This document shows, piece by piece, positions 17,479-25,931 of a stretch of DNA of 56,247 nt. A program made the translations under genes and the position numbers. Source of the stretch: Novosphingobium barchaimii LL02 (lineage in GTDB: Bacteria > Pseudomonadota > Alphaproteobacteria > Sphingomonadales > Sphingomonadaceae); NCBI RefSeq assembly GCF_001046635.1, contig NZ_KQ130452.1, forward strand, positions 1,356,795 to 1,413,041, written 5' to 3'. Numbering within the stretch: the first letter of the stretch is position 1; each line of letters starts with the position of its first letter. Under the pieces are notes generated by a model. It saw only the letters and a program-made list of their open reading frames with translations, had not been told where the DNA came from and ran no database searches.

Positions 17479-18798
17479 CTACTTCATATTATCGTTATCA
17501 AATCTTTTTCTGAAATAAAGCGCTGATATCGTCATCATCGCCATGCACATCACGGCAGATGCATAAGCGAGCCAGATGAAGAAGTGCAGCCAGTCCAACG
17601 TCACGCCCGGCATGTTGCGCACCAGGGTCAAGGCCACACTACCCGAATAGCCTGAGGCATCGGCGACATAGATGAGGAACCCCGCTGTGCCCGCCCGCCG
17701 GCTCGCTGCGACCAGTCGGTCGAACAGCATCGCGTTGAACGGGGCATAGCCGAGGTACAGGCCAAGCCCGGACAGGATCATCCACGCCAGCGGCGACAGC
17801 AGGCCGAACTGGAACGCCAGCGTCGATAGCCCGATCAAAAGCGCGCCGCCCATGACGATCGCGTGGACCGCCATCAATGCTCGGCGGTTGTCGCGCACCA
17901 GCACGAGGCTGGCGAGGATCAGCAGCGTCACCACCGCCACTGGCAGTTCGCTTGCGGTGAAGACTTCCGAAACGCCGGCGTAGCCAAGCTCGGTCCAGAT
18001 CTCGGCGGCGAAGTTGTCTCGCAGATCGCGCAGCGCGGTAAACAGCACATAGGCGCACACCAGCGTCGCTACGCCCGGGCCATAATCGCGCAGGAACGCG
18101 CGGCGCGCCTCAGCGGGCATCGGCGGCCGGGCCATGCGCTCGGCCTGCTCCTCGACACTGGGCGGGGGAAGCTGGGCAAGGCCGATCACGGCGATCACCA
18201 GCAGCGGGAAGAACAGCAGCCCGGTGGCGGCAGGCATCCAGAACTCGGTCACGTCGAGGCTGGTCATCAGCCACAGCGCCACAGACTTTACCACGCCCGA
18301 CGAGACGATGAAGCTGGCGCACAGAATCGCAGCCAGCACCTCGCTGGTGCGCCGCCCCTCAAGGTATCCGAACACCAGCCCCCAGATCATGCCCAGCGGC
18401 AGACCGTTAAGGAACAGCGCGAGGACTTTCCAGTCCGTCGGCAACACGGCGAACAGCACGAGCGCCGCCCACGAGAATGCCACCAGCACGACGATCGCCA
18501 CCCCGCGACGCGACGCCGCCATCTCGGAGACGACCTTGACACCGATCAGCTTGGACAGCGCGTATCCCGCGACCTGCGCGATCACCAGCGCAACCTTGAA
18601 ATCGATCATGCCCTCCCAGCCCTGCACGTCGGCATAGGTCGCCGCCGTGAATGGCTTGCGGAAGGCGTACATCGAGAAATAGGCGGCGAAGCTGGCTAGG
18701 CCGCCGTAGAGCGCCAGCGCCCAGGGGTGGCCCTGCGCCAGCCACTGCCGCAGCGACACGTGCTGTGCCATCGCGTGATCCGCCGCCAGCACGGTCAC
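17479..18798 (-). CDS. DUF5690-family MFS membrane carrier of the phosphonate locus
   Basis: A 439-residue protein with about 12 hydrophobic helices. It resembles the major facilitator superfamily and more exactly the DUF5690 group, recognisable by the N-terminal YGGLASFAAYFSMYAFRKPFTAATY and the central FTALRDLRDNFAAEIW segment. It starts at a GTG that overlaps the phnX stop (GTGA), so it is translated with phnX. I infer transport of a phosphonate or its breakdown product across the inner membrane; substrate and direction are not shown by sequence. Confidence 0.8.
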   Translation of the reverse strand: MTVLAADHAMAQHVSLRQWLAQGHPWALALYGGLASFAAYFSMYAFRKPFTAATYADVQGWEGMIDFKVALVIAQVAGYALSKLIGVKVVSEMAASRRGVAIVVLVAFSWAALVLFAVLPTDWKVLALFLNGLPLGMIWGLVFGYLEGRRTSEVLAAILCASFIVSSGVVKSVALWLMTSLDVTEFWMPAATGLLFFPLLVIAVIGLAQLPPPSVEEQAERMARPPMPAEARRAFLRDYGPGVATLVCAYVLFTALRDLRDNFAAEIWTELGYAGVSEVFTASELPVAVVTLLILASLVLVRDNRRALMAVHAIVMGGALLIGLSTLAFQFGLLSPLAWMILSGLGLYLGYAPFNAMLFDRLVAASRRAGTAGFLIYVADASGYSGSVALTLVRNMPGVTLDWLHFFIWLAYASAVMCMAMMTISALYFRKRFDNDNMK

Positions 18799-19649
18799 GG
18801 CAGGAACCGGGTCGGCGCCGCGCCGGGGGCCTCGCCGCGCTCGATCGCCTTGGCAACTGCGGTGAGCGCGAGGTCGAGGTGGGCAACGCTTTCGATCACG
18901 AAATCAGCCCCGGCGGCGGTGAACTCGGCGACGACGCCCTGCATCAGCTCGGCCCGGTCGTCACGCGACAGGGCCAGGAAGGTCGCCTGGTCGAGGCCGA
19001 CGCCGTTGCCCGAGCCGGCCAGACCCACGGTCCACATCCCGGCGTGTCGGCCAGCCTCAATGCCTACGGGCGCATCGTCAACGGCGATGCAGGCCGAGGC
19101 CGGCCACACGCCCATCTCAACCAGCGCCTTCCACAGCATCAGCGGTGCCGGGCGGCCTTGTGCGGTTTCGCCCGCGCAGACGATCGCCTCGGGGGCATAG
19201 CCCTGCGCGGCGGCGGCGGGGATGATGTTCGCCATCATCGTGCGCGTGTAGCCGGTGGTCGAACCGACGCGGATGCCGCGCGCGCGCAGCATTTCGAAAG
19301 CCTCGGCCGCGCCGGGGATGAGATCGCGGCAGATCGCGGCGCATTCCTGCATCGCCGGCTCCAGCCGCTGCATCAGGGCATCGACTTCGGCCTCGCTCCA
19401 CTCCGCGCCCCTCGCCTTGAGCCAACGCGCGGCGATCGCCGGCTCGGACAGCATGGCAACGACGTGCTCGCGCTTGGCTTTGCCCATGTAGCGGCGAATC
19501 ACCGGCTCCTCGACAAGGACGCCGACCTCGTCGAACACGCGCTGCATCGCCATGACCGGCGCGCGGCTGCCAAAGTCGATCATCGTGCCGGCCCAGTCGA
19601 ACAGGACGGCGGCGATCGGGGAACGCGAAACCGAAGAGGCAGTCATCAT
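18795..19649 (-). CDS. phnX: Phosphonoacetaldehyde hydrolase PhnX
   Basis: HAD-superfamily enzyme that splits the C-P bond of phosphonoacetaldehyde to acetaldehyde and phosphate. The 284-residue protein shows the nucleophile motif LFDWAGTMIDFGS, the Schiff-base lysine region RRYMGKAKREHV, the STTGYTRTMM motif II, and CIAVDDAPVGIEAGRHAGMW for motif IV. The start at 19649 overlaps the stop of the upstream oxidoreductase gene (ATGA) with AAAGGAG in front. It is the second gene of a three-gene coupled operon with the FAD oxidoreductase and the DUF5690 carrier. Confidence 0.94.
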   Translation of the reverse strand: MMTASSVSRSPIAAVLFDWAGTMIDFGSRAPVMAMQRVFDEVGVLVEEPVIRRYMGKAKREHVVAMLSEPAIAARWLKARGAEWSEAEVDALMQRLEPAMQECAAICRDLIPGAAEAFEMLRARGIRVGSTTGYTRTMMANIIPAAAAQGYAPEAIVCAGETAQGRPAPLMLWKALVEMGVWPASACIAVDDAPVGIEAGRHAGMWTVGLAGSGNGVGLDQATFLALSRDDRAELMQGVVAEFTAAGADFVIESVAHLDLALTAVAKAIERGEAPGAAPTRFLP

Positions 19650-20794
19650 GCAATCTCCTTTAAGGGGCTGTTGATCGCCGCACCGACCACGCGCTCGCCG
19701 ATGGCGAAGGCGGTGGACATGCCAGCGCCGCACGTCACGACAGTGACATGCACGTCCGGGGCGACGGTTTTGGTGAACCAGTTCTGGCGGGGCGATGAGG
19801 CATAGATACCCACCCACCGCTCCACGGGCCTCGGCGCACGGCCGAGCACGGCCTCGAATTCGTCGAGGACGAGACGGTCGACCGCCTCGTGATGGAAGGG
19901 ATCGGGCGCATCGCCGTATTCATGGCTGTCGCCCACGATGAGCGAGCCGTCGGCAGACTGCGCCACGATCAGGTGTACGCCGGCGTCCAGTTGCGCGCCC
20001 TGTTCGGTGCGCAGTTGCGCGGTCAGCGCCGGCGCCTCGGGCAGCGCGGAATAGCCTTCGTAGCGGGCCAGCCCGAGGTCGCTCATCACCGGGCGCGGCA
20101 GGCGATAGCCGGGGGCGGCAAGGCGCATCATCTGCAGCTTGCAGCGCGTCACTTCATGCTCGGCCATGACATTGGGAAACAAGGCGTTGAGGTCGTCGCC
20201 CGGGCACACGAAAATGGCCTGCGCGCGGTACTCGCCGCTGCTGGTCATGACGCGGCCGGTATCGCAGCCTATGACCGTCCCGGGTTCCGCGAAGGTCACA
20301 CCCATGTCACGTTCAAGCCACGCCGCGATTGCCGGGATCGCGCCCCGCGCTTCAACGCGCAGTTCATGCGGGCTCACAAGCGCAGCCTCGCACGGCGCGA
20401 ACGGCGTCGCGGGATCGAGCATGCGCAGTTCACGGTCCGACAGCAGGCGGCACCCCTCGGCCATCTCGGTTTCCATGAACGCCTCCAGCACTGCGGCCGC
20501 CGCCTGGCGGCGCACGGGCAGCACGAGGCCCTCCTGCTCGATGCCGATCCCGGCGCGCGGGGCCACTTGCGCCCAGACATCCCGGGCGCGGCGGGCAAGC
20601 GGCCACATGTCATGACGTTCCTGGCCGGTCACCGTGACGAAGCCGAAGTTGCGGATGCTCGCCCCCACGGCCCGCGCATGGCGGTCGATCACCACGACGC
20701 GCTTGCCGGCGCGCGCCGCAGCCAGAGCGTGGGACAGGCCCACTATGCCGCGGCCAATCACCGCGACGTCGAATTGAATGCTCGAAGCTGCCAT
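19646..20794 (-). CDS. FAD-dependent oxidoreductase of phosphonate loci (HpnW/TIGR03364 type)
   Basis: A 382-residue DAO-fold flavoprotein. The dinucleotide-binding start is VAVIGRGIVGLSHALAAARAGKRVVVIDRH, followed by GASIRNFGFVTVTGQ and the C-terminal VTVVTCGAGMSTAFAIGERV. It matches the family I know as TIGR03364 (proposed name HpnW), which sits beside phnX and replaces the PhnW transaminase. The likely reaction is oxidative deamination of 2-aminoethylphosphonate, or of its N-methyl form, to phosphonoacetaldehyde. The ATG at 20794 gives the flavin motif near the N-terminus; the in-frame TTG at 20821 is possible. It is divergent from a LysR gene. Confidence 0.85.
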   Translation of the reverse strand: MAASSIQFDVAVIGRGIVGLSHALAAARAGKRVVVIDRHARAVGASIRNFGFVTVTGQERHDMWPLARRARDVWAQVAPRAGIGIEQEGLVLPVRRQAAAAVLEAFMETEMAEGCRLLSDRELRMLDPATPFAPCEAALVSPHELRVEARGAIPAIAAWLERDMGVTFAEPGTVIGCDTGRVMTSSGEYRAQAIFVCPGDDLNALFPNVMAEHEVTRCKLQMMRLAAPGYRLPRPVMSDLGLARYEGYSALPEAPALTAQLRTEQGAQLDAGVHLIVAQSADGSLIVGDSHEYGDAPDPFHHEAVDRLVLDEFEAVLGRAPRPVERWVGIYASSPRQNWFTKTVAPDVHVTVVTCGAGMSTAFAIGERVVGAAINSPLKEIA

Positions 20795-20840
20795 TGCCTG
20801 CCTGTGACCGTCCTGTAACAATCATGCGTCACATGCGGTC

Positions 20841-20865
20841 TGGCCCGATCCCGTGATCAGGGCCA
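20841..20865. promoter_or_regulatory. Candidate LysR operator between the phosphonate operon and its regulator
   Basis: TGGCCC-GATC-CCGT-GATC-A-GGGCCA: nested inverted repeats with one unpaired base, in the 128-base divergent intergenic space. The size and position fit a LysR-type binding site. Confidence 0.42.
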
Positions 20866-20922
20866 ATGCATCTCGGGAATGGCGACCATAGACGGCGCAG
20901 CCCAAACCAGAACTGAGGGTCC

Positions 20923-21816
20923 GTGAGCGTCAACTTTCTCCATCTACGTTCGTTCTACGCGGTCGCCTCCGAGCGCAGCGTCAGCAAGGCCGCGCGCCGC
21001 CTGAACATCTCGCAGCCGACGCTGTCCAAGCAACTCAAGGCGCTGGAGGACCGCTACAAGGTCAAGCTGATCGAAGGGATGCGCCCGCCGCTGACCCTTA
21101 CCACCGCCGGCCGCGCGCTCTACGACAAGGCGGAGCGCCTGTTCGGCATCGCCGACGAGATCGGCGCATTGCTGGGCGAGGACGACATCGATAGCGGCGC
21201 GCTGCTGCGTCTCGGCACCGATTCGCCGCCCTATGCCGCCGAATTCATGGCCGCCTTCAAGGCCGCCGTTCCCAACGCGCACTTCCGCGTCACGATCGCC
21301 AACGCGCACCAGACCAACGAATTGCTGCTCAAGGCTCAAGTCGATATCGGCATCATCTGCGAGCCGCCGGTCGAGAACGACTATACGTACGCTCCGCTCT
21401 ACAAGGACCGGCTCGTCGCCATCCTGCCCGCCAAATGGCCCGACGATGGCTTGGCCGCCCTCCCGCTGGAACGGCTCGGCCGGGAAGTGATCCTGATCCG
21501 CGAGGCGACGTCGCGCACGTTAGCAGCGATGAACCGCCTTCTCGCAGACATCGGCCTAGCCCCCGGGCAGACGATGGAACTACACACCCGCGAGATGATC
21601 CGCGAAGCGGTGGCGCAAGGTCTCGGTATGAGCCTGATGTTCGAAAAGGAATGCCCGCCCGACAGCCGCATCCGCGTGATGCCGCTCGACACCCATTCGT
21701 CCACAATCGAGGTGAAAGGCTATCTGGCGGTCCGCACCGAACGCAGGCGAATGCCCATGATTCGACAATCGCTGGCGATTGCACGCGCAATGTCCGGACA
21801 ATCGATCGTGGGTTGA
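20923..21816 (+). CDS. LysR-family transcriptional regulator
   Basis: A 297-residue regulator. Residues 4-62 form the helix-turn-helix (LHLRSFYAVASERSVSKAARRLNISQPTLSKQLKALE), followed by the LysR substrate-binding domain (LRLGTDSPPYAAEFMAAF...VDIGIICEP...GLGMSLMFEKE). The GTG start has GAGGG four bases upstream. Divergent placement next to the hpnW-type/phnX operon makes it the probable pathway activator, with the phosphonate or an intermediate as inducer. After it, 21817-22034 holds nothing recognisable. Confidence 0.9.
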   Translation: MSVNFLHLRSFYAVASERSVSKAARRLNISQPTLSKQLKALEDRYKVKLIEGMRPPLTLTTAGRALYDKAERLFGIADEIGALLGEDDIDSGALLRLGTDSPPYAAEFMAAFKAAVPNAHFRVTIANAHQTNELLLKAQVDIGIICEPPVENDYTYAPLYKDRLVAILPAKWPDDGLAALPLERLGREVILIREATSRTLAAMNRLLADIGLAPGQTMELHTREMIREAVAQGLGMSLMFEKECPPDSRIRVMPLDTHSSTIEVKGYLAVRTERRRMPMIRQSLAIARAMSGQSIVG

Positions 21817-22034
21817 TGAGCATGCCGGATTTGGGGCGCGAATTACATTTCGACGAAGTTCGCGAGTGCGATCGGTGGGCCGCGAAATCTACCAATGCAT
21901 TCAGGGCGAAGTTGCCCCAAGTCCTGCAAGGTCAAGCGCGTGAAGATCGGCAAGCCGTCCAAGCCCTTCATGCGGTCTGATCGGCATATCCCGATCAACG
22001 CAAAACGGAAATGTCATAGGTAGAAGAATACTTA

Positions 22035-22060
22035 GGCCGCCCCAGTCGACTGGAGCGGCC
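22035..22060 (-). terminator. Hairpin after csbD
   Basis: GGCCGC-CCCAGTCGACTGGA-GCGGCC region: a 26-base near-perfect palindrome centred on CCAGTCGACTGG, 18 bases beyond the csbD stop. There is no clear T-run on the minus strand. Confidence 0.5.
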
Positions 22061-22078
22061 CATAAGAGCAGATCAATT

Positions 22079-22261
22079 TCAGATCTTGTCGCCCAATGCG
22101 CCCTTGACGCTACCCTTGACGTCTTGAGCCGTACCCTTCAATTGCTGGGCCTTGCCCTCAGCTTCCAGTCGTTCATTGTCGGTTGCCTTACCGGCCGCTT
22201 CTTTCACATTGCCGGCAACCTTGTTTCCAGCAGCTTTCACTTTGTCCGCAAATTCACCCAT
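22079..22261 (-). CDS. CsbD-family stress protein
   Basis: A 60-residue, lysine- and alanine-rich hydrophilic protein with the CsbD pattern: KVKAAGNKVAGNVKEAAGKATD, then NERLEAEGKAQQLKGTAQDVKGSVKGALG. Members are abundant small proteins induced in general stress or stationary phase; the molecular role is unknown. It is a single gene followed by a hairpin. Confidence 0.9.
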   Translation of the reverse strand: MGEFADKVKAAGNKVAGNVKEAAGKATDNERLEAEGKAQQLKGTAQDVKGSVKGALGDKI

Positions 22262-22427
22262 GACGGCGTCCTTCTTTATCGTGATCGAGGGCTGAAGACC
22301 TCGATGATAAAACCCGGATCGATGGGTTAGGTTCCGCGCGTCTGACCGCGGTTAACTAAAACGCGGGCTAGGCGTTCGTGTACGGATAGGGGTCGTGACC
22401 GTCCGGGTCTGCGTGGTTGATCGACGT

Positions 22428-22589
22428 TCATACGAAGAGGTTCCCCTCGCTTTTTTGCACGTTGGCGGTCGGACTGACGCCGCCTATCCACGCGCGCGTC
22501 TCCCTGAGCACTTCATCCGCAAACGCAATGTCGTAGACCGCCCGCGCCAGGACAATCGCGCCGACCATAGCCGGCCGGGCAAACGCCAT
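22428..22589 (-). CDS. Small protein (53 residues), possibly membrane-associated
   Basis: The reading frame starts at ATG 22589 behind a strong ribosome binding site (AGGGAGG, seven bases before the start), which is the main reason to call it. The first 24 residues are hydrophobic with two charges (MAFARPAMVGAIVLARAVYD), so it could be a weak membrane anchor. I know no family for it. Nothing else coding is seen between csbD and the tRNA. Confidence 0.4.
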   Translation of the reverse strand: MAFARPAMVGAIVLARAVYDIAFADEVLRETRAWIGGVSPTANVQKSEGNLFV

Positions 22590-22775
22590 ATTTCGCCTCC
22601 CTACAAAATCTACCATGCGATCCGTCATTCACGAAATGCGGCAAAGTCCGGGATGGGCGCTGAACCAGGGCCGAAGGCTGACACGCGCCAGCCACAACAG
22701 TCTGCGGCAAAAGGGGAATACGGTGGACGCTCTTCCCGCGTCCAGTTCACCAGTTCCAAATACCGTTGGAAACCA

Positions 22776-22851
22776 TGGTGAGCCCTGCTGGGTTCGAACC
22801 AGCGACCTACTGATTAAAAGTCAGTTGCTCTACCGACTGAGCTAAGGGCCC
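22776..22851 (-). tRNA. tRNA-Lys (anticodon TTT)
   Basis: The minus strand folds as a full cloverleaf. The acceptor stem is GGGCCCT paired with AGGGCTC (one G-U), and the D arm is AGCTCAGTCGGTAGAGC. The anticodon stem ACTGA/TCAGT encloses CTTTTAA with anticodon TTT. The T arm contains GGTTCGAACC. The 3' CCA is encoded at 22776-22778. Confidence 0.97.
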
Positions 22852-22878
22852 CGATGCCGCGAGCGGCCTTGGTGGGGG

Positions 22879-23388
22879 TCACCTAGGGGCAGCGCGGGGC
22901 TTGGTCAAGCGGGCACGCAGTTGTCGGACACTAAGTCCTGTAAGAGGATCGCACCAGCGGCCCGCGATCGTCGCCGCAGGATCGAGGACAAAGCGGCGTG
23001 TTCTGAAGGACGGGTGCGGAATCACGAGGTCGCTTTCCCCCTCTCCACCAACATAAGCGCCGCCGTTCCACAGCACGATATCAAGGTCCAGTACGCGGGC
23101 GCCCCAGGCGCTGCCCGTGCGGCGGCGTCCGAAGCAGCGTTCGATCTTGTGCAGCTTGCGCAGCATCTCGTCCGGCCCCCGCTTCGAGCGGACCAGTGCC
23201 GCCGCATTGGCGTAGCGGCGGCGCGAGGGGCCCAGCGGCGGCGTCTCGATCACGCGGGAGGCTGCCAGCAGGTCCAGCTTGCCATGATCCAGCGCCGTCA
23301 GGGCAGCCGCCAGCACCCGGCGCGGGGAGCCGTGGCGGGGGTGCCGCATGTTCGAGCCTAGCGCGACGAGGTAGCGGTGCTTCGCCAC
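22879..23388 (-). CDS. folK: 2-amino-4-hydroxy-6-hydroxymethyldihydropteridine pyrophosphokinase FolK
   Basis: Transfers pyrophosphate from ATP to the pterin in folate synthesis. The 169-residue protein carries the HPPK marks: YLVALGSNMRHPRHG at the start, VIETPPLGPSRRRYANAAALV, the GSAWGARVLDLDIVLW motif with the metal-binding aspartates, and IPHPSFRTRRFVLDP. The GTG start at 23388 lies five bases after the aguB stop, so folK ends a three-gene operon. An arginine-rich in-frame extension upstream lies inside aguB and is not part of the gene. Confidence 0.92.
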   Translation of the reverse strand: MAKHRYLVALGSNMRHPRHGSPRRVLAAALTALDHGKLDLLAASRVIETPPLGPSRRRYANAAALVRSKRGPDEMLRKLHKIERCFGRRRTGSAWGARVLDLDIVLWNGGAYVGGEGESDLVIPHPSFRTRRFVLDPAATIAGRWCDPLTGLSVRQLRARLTKPRAAPR

Positions 23389-23393
23389 CCGCG

Positions 23394-24263
23394 TCAGATA
23401 TCCTGCGCGATGCGGGTGTAAAGCTGCGGGCGGCGGTCGCGGAAGAATCCCATGCCGGCGCGGTGGGTGGCGGCGCGGGCGAGGTCCAGGGTGGCGACCA
23501 GAACGCCGGTTTCCTCGCGCCCGAATTCGGCGAGGTAATCGCCCCATTCGTCGGTGATGAAGGAGTGGCCATAGAACGCCTGCTCGCTGCCGCATTCAAT
23601 TTCGGCACCGATGCGGTTGGCGGCGATCACCGGCATGCAATTGGATACCGAGTGCCCCACCATCGCGCGGCGCCACATGCGACTGGTATCGAGCGTGGCG
23701 TCATAAGGCTCGGAGCCGATCGCGGTGGGGTAGAACAGCAGTTCCGCGCCCATCAACGCCATCACGCGCGCGCATTCGGGATACCACTGGTCCCAGCAGA
23801 CGCCGACGCCGATGCGGGTGCCGAACAGGTCCCAGACCTTGAAGCCATCGTTGCCGGGGCGAAAGTAGTACTTTTCCTCGTAACCGGGACCGTCGGGGAT
23901 GTGGCTCTTGCGGTAGGTACCGATGATCTGGCCATCGGCATCGATCATGGCGAGAGTGTTGTAGTAGTGATGCCCGTCCCGCTCGAAAAAGCTGGTCGGG
24001 ATAGCGATTTTCAGCTTCGCGGCCAGCGCCTGCATGGCGATCACCGAGGGGTGCTCGGCGGTGGGGCGGGCCAGCGCGAACAGCGCCTCGTCCTCCACCT
24101 TGCAGAAGTAGGGGCCGGAGAACAGTTCGGGCGGCAGCACGATCTGCGCGCCCTTCCCCGCCGCTTCCTCGACCAGCGCGGAAACGGCGGCGATGTTCTC
24201 GCCCTCATCAGCTGAGTTCAGCGCAAGCTGGAGCGCGGCGACGGTGATCTGACGGTTCGACAT
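23394..24263 (-). CDS. aguB: N-carbamoylputrescine amidase (nitrilase superfamily)
   Basis: Hydrolyses N-carbamoylputrescine to putrescine, CO2 and ammonia in the arginine/agmatine route to polyamines. The 289-residue protein has the Glu-Lys-Cys triad in LPPELFSGPYFC, RKSHIPDGPGYEEKYYF and VGVCWDQWYPECAR. The segments TAIGSEP and FYGHSFITDEWGD are typical of AguB. No agmatine deiminase gene is adjacent. It lies 14 bases after the exported methyltransferase-like gene and 5 bases before folK. Confidence 0.92.
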   Translation of the reverse strand: MSNRQITVAALQLALNSADEGENIAAVSALVEEAAGKGAQIVLPPELFSGPYFCKVEDEALFALARPTAEHPSVIAMQALAAKLKIAIPTSFFERDGHHYYNTLAMIDADGQIIGTYRKSHIPDGPGYEEKYYFRPGNDGFKVWDLFGTRIGVGVCWDQWYPECARVMALMGAELLFYPTAIGSEPYDATLDTSRMWRRAMVGHSVSNCMPVIAANRIGAEIECGSEQAFYGHSFITDEWGDYLAEFGREETGVLVATLDLARAATHRAGMGFFRDRRPQLYTRIAQDI

Positions 24264-24277
24264 GGGCGCGGCCCCTA

Positions 24278-25135
24278 TCAGTCCCGCTTGCGGAAAAGAA
24301 GGGTCATGCGGTCGCTCTCGCCGATCGCGAGGTACTTCGCTTTATCCTGTTCCTTCAGCGCCAACGTGGGCGGCAGGGTCCAGACGCCCCCGGGCCAGTT
24401 CGCAGTGTCCTTGGGGTTGGCGCTGACCTCGGACTTTCCGGCGAGGTCGAAGCCGTTGACTTCCATGAAGCGGATGACGTCCGCCTCGCGCAAGTAGCCC
24501 TTGGAGCCGTCGGTGTACGAATAAGGCGCATCCGCCTTGGCGCGGTGCTGCTCGATGCCGATCAGGCCGCCGGGCTTGAGCAGGGCACGCATCGCCTTCA
24601 TCTCGCTGTCGGCAATGTTCCAGTTCAGCAGGTTGTGCATCATGCGCGGCACGATGATCACGTCGAACGTGCCCTTCTCGCCCTCGGGCACGGCGTCCAG
24701 CGTGTAGGCGGCGAAGCGCGAGGCATCCATGCCGGTGAACTTGGCGACGTCGGCCGGATAGGCAGCGGCGGCCTTGCGGATGCCGTCCTGCCGATCGGGC
24801 TTGAAGGCGCCGCTGGTTGGGTCGAAGAACAGGCCGACCAGATGGCCCTGTTGGCCCAGGTACAGGCCAAGGAAGCGCGAGTACCACTCTCCGCCCGGCG
24901 CATATTCGCCGACTTTCATCTGCGGGCCGACGCGGAAGAACGACAGCGTCTCCACCGGGTGACGCGCTGCGTCGCGGGCGCGGTCGTCCTTGCGCAGCGG
25001 GCTGGAGGCGGCCAGTTCGAGCAGCGCCTCGCAGCCCTTGCACTGCTGGGTCGGCGCGGTCTTTCCCGTATCGGCGGCGAGCGGCGCGGCGACAAGGCCG
25101 ATGAGCGAGGACAGGGTCAACAGGGCGCGGCGCAT
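24278..25135 (-). CDS. Exported methyltransferase-like protein
   Basis: A 285-residue protein with a signal peptide (MRRALLTLSSLIGLVAAPLAADTG) ahead of a class I methyltransferase-like domain of the type found in sphingomonads and xanthomonads. Visible are the RDAARHPVETLSFFRVGPQMKVGEYAPGGEWYSRFLGLYLG segment in place of a normal motif I, the motif VDVIIVPRMMHNLLNW, and LKPGGLIGIEQHRAK for motif VI. A Cys pair (QQCKGCEALLEL) lies just after the signal. Periplasmic location is odd because SAM is cytoplasmic, so it may not be an active methyltransferase. The start at 25135 has GGAG seven bases upstream. It leads the operon with aguB and folK. Confidence 0.75.
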   Translation of the reverse strand: MRRALLTLSSLIGLVAAPLAADTGKTAPTQQCKGCEALLELAASSPLRKDDRARDAARHPVETLSFFRVGPQMKVGEYAPGGEWYSRFLGLYLGQQGHLVGLFFDPTSGAFKPDRQDGIRKAAAAYPADVAKFTGMDASRFAAYTLDAVPEGEKGTFDVIIVPRMMHNLLNWNIADSEMKAMRALLKPGGLIGIEQHRAKADAPYSYTDGSKGYLREADVIRFMEVNGFDLAGKSEVSANPKDTANWPGGVWTLPPTLALKEQDKAKYLAIGESDRMTLLFRKRD

Positions 25136-25247
25136 GAGGCTCTCCATTTGTGGTCGGCGCGAGACTAGCCACACTCGGGGCAATGACAAGCGGCACCGGC
25201 GTACCTATCTAGCGGGCCAGTGCTTCGAATTGAGGACAGAGATAGAG

Positions 25248-25778
25248 ATGGAAACGGCAATCGTAGCTGGTGGGTGCTTCTGGTGCACCGAGGCAGTGTT
25301 CCGCGACGTGGTCGGCGTGAACAAGGTGGAAAGCGGCTATATCGGCGGCAGCGTCGAGAACCCGACCTACAAGGCAGTATGCTCAGGCTCGACCGGGCAC
25401 GCCGAGGCAATCATGGTGGAATTCGACCCCGCCGTGATCTCGCTGCCCGAAATATTCGACGTGTTCCTCGGCACGCATGATCCTTCGCAGCTCAACCGTC
25501 AGGGCAATGACGTGGGCACCCAGTACCGCTCGGCGATCTTCCCGCTGGACGAGGCGCAGACGCAAGAGGCGCAAGCGGCAATCGCCCGCTGGAACGGCGA
25601 GCATCCGGGCGAAAAGGCGGTGACCACCATCGAAGGCCCCGCGCCGTGGTATCCCGCCGAAGACTATCATCAGGAATACTGGGACGGCGAAGGCCAGCGC
25701 AACCCGTACTGCATGGCTGTGATCCCGCCCAAGCTGATGAAGCTGCGCAAGAGCTTCCAGAACAAGGTCAAAGGCTGA
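25248..25778 (+). CDS. msrA: Peptide-methionine (S)-S-oxide reductase MsrA
   Basis: Repairs methionine-S-sulfoxide. The 176-residue protein begins with the catalytic GGCFWCTEAVFRDV motif and continues with GYIGG, STGHAEAIMVEFDP, THDPSQLNRQGNDVGTQYRSAIF and the C-terminal AEDYHQEYW. The ATG at 25248 places the motif at residue 8; longer in-frame starts overlap the divergent gene. No signal peptide is seen, so it acts in the cytoplasm, unlike the Tat-exported MsrB at 6692-7192. Confidence 0.95.
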   Translation: METAIVAGGCFWCTEAVFRDVVGVNKVESGYIGGSVENPTYKAVCSGSTGHAEAIMVEFDPAVISLPEIFDVFLGTHDPSQLNRQGNDVGTQYRSAIFPLDEAQTQEAQAAIARWNGEHPGEKAVTTIEGPAPWYPAEDYHQEYWDGEGQRNPYCMAVIPPKLMKLRKSFQNKVKG

Positions 25779-25825
25779 CAAGGCCCAGGCCTAATCGTCC
25801 GTACATTCTGAACGACATCACAGAT

Positions 25826-25864
25826 GACTTTCCCGCTGTTCCACCAAGGGACAGCGGGAAAGTC
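25826..25864 (+). terminator. Strong hairpin between msrA and the PEP-CTERM gene
   Basis: GACTTTCCCGCTGT and its exact complement form a 14-bp stem around an 11-base spacer that can pair further (TCC/GGG). It lies 47 bases after the msrA stop and 67 before the next start, so it is a terminator of msrA or a 5'-leader structure. The following GAACTTT is only slightly T-rich. Confidence 0.6.
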
Positions 25865-25931
25865 GAACTTTCCAAAAGTCCCAGTAACTATACGGAGTTT
25901 TTCAGCTCAACCATCAATAGAGAAACCGCCC

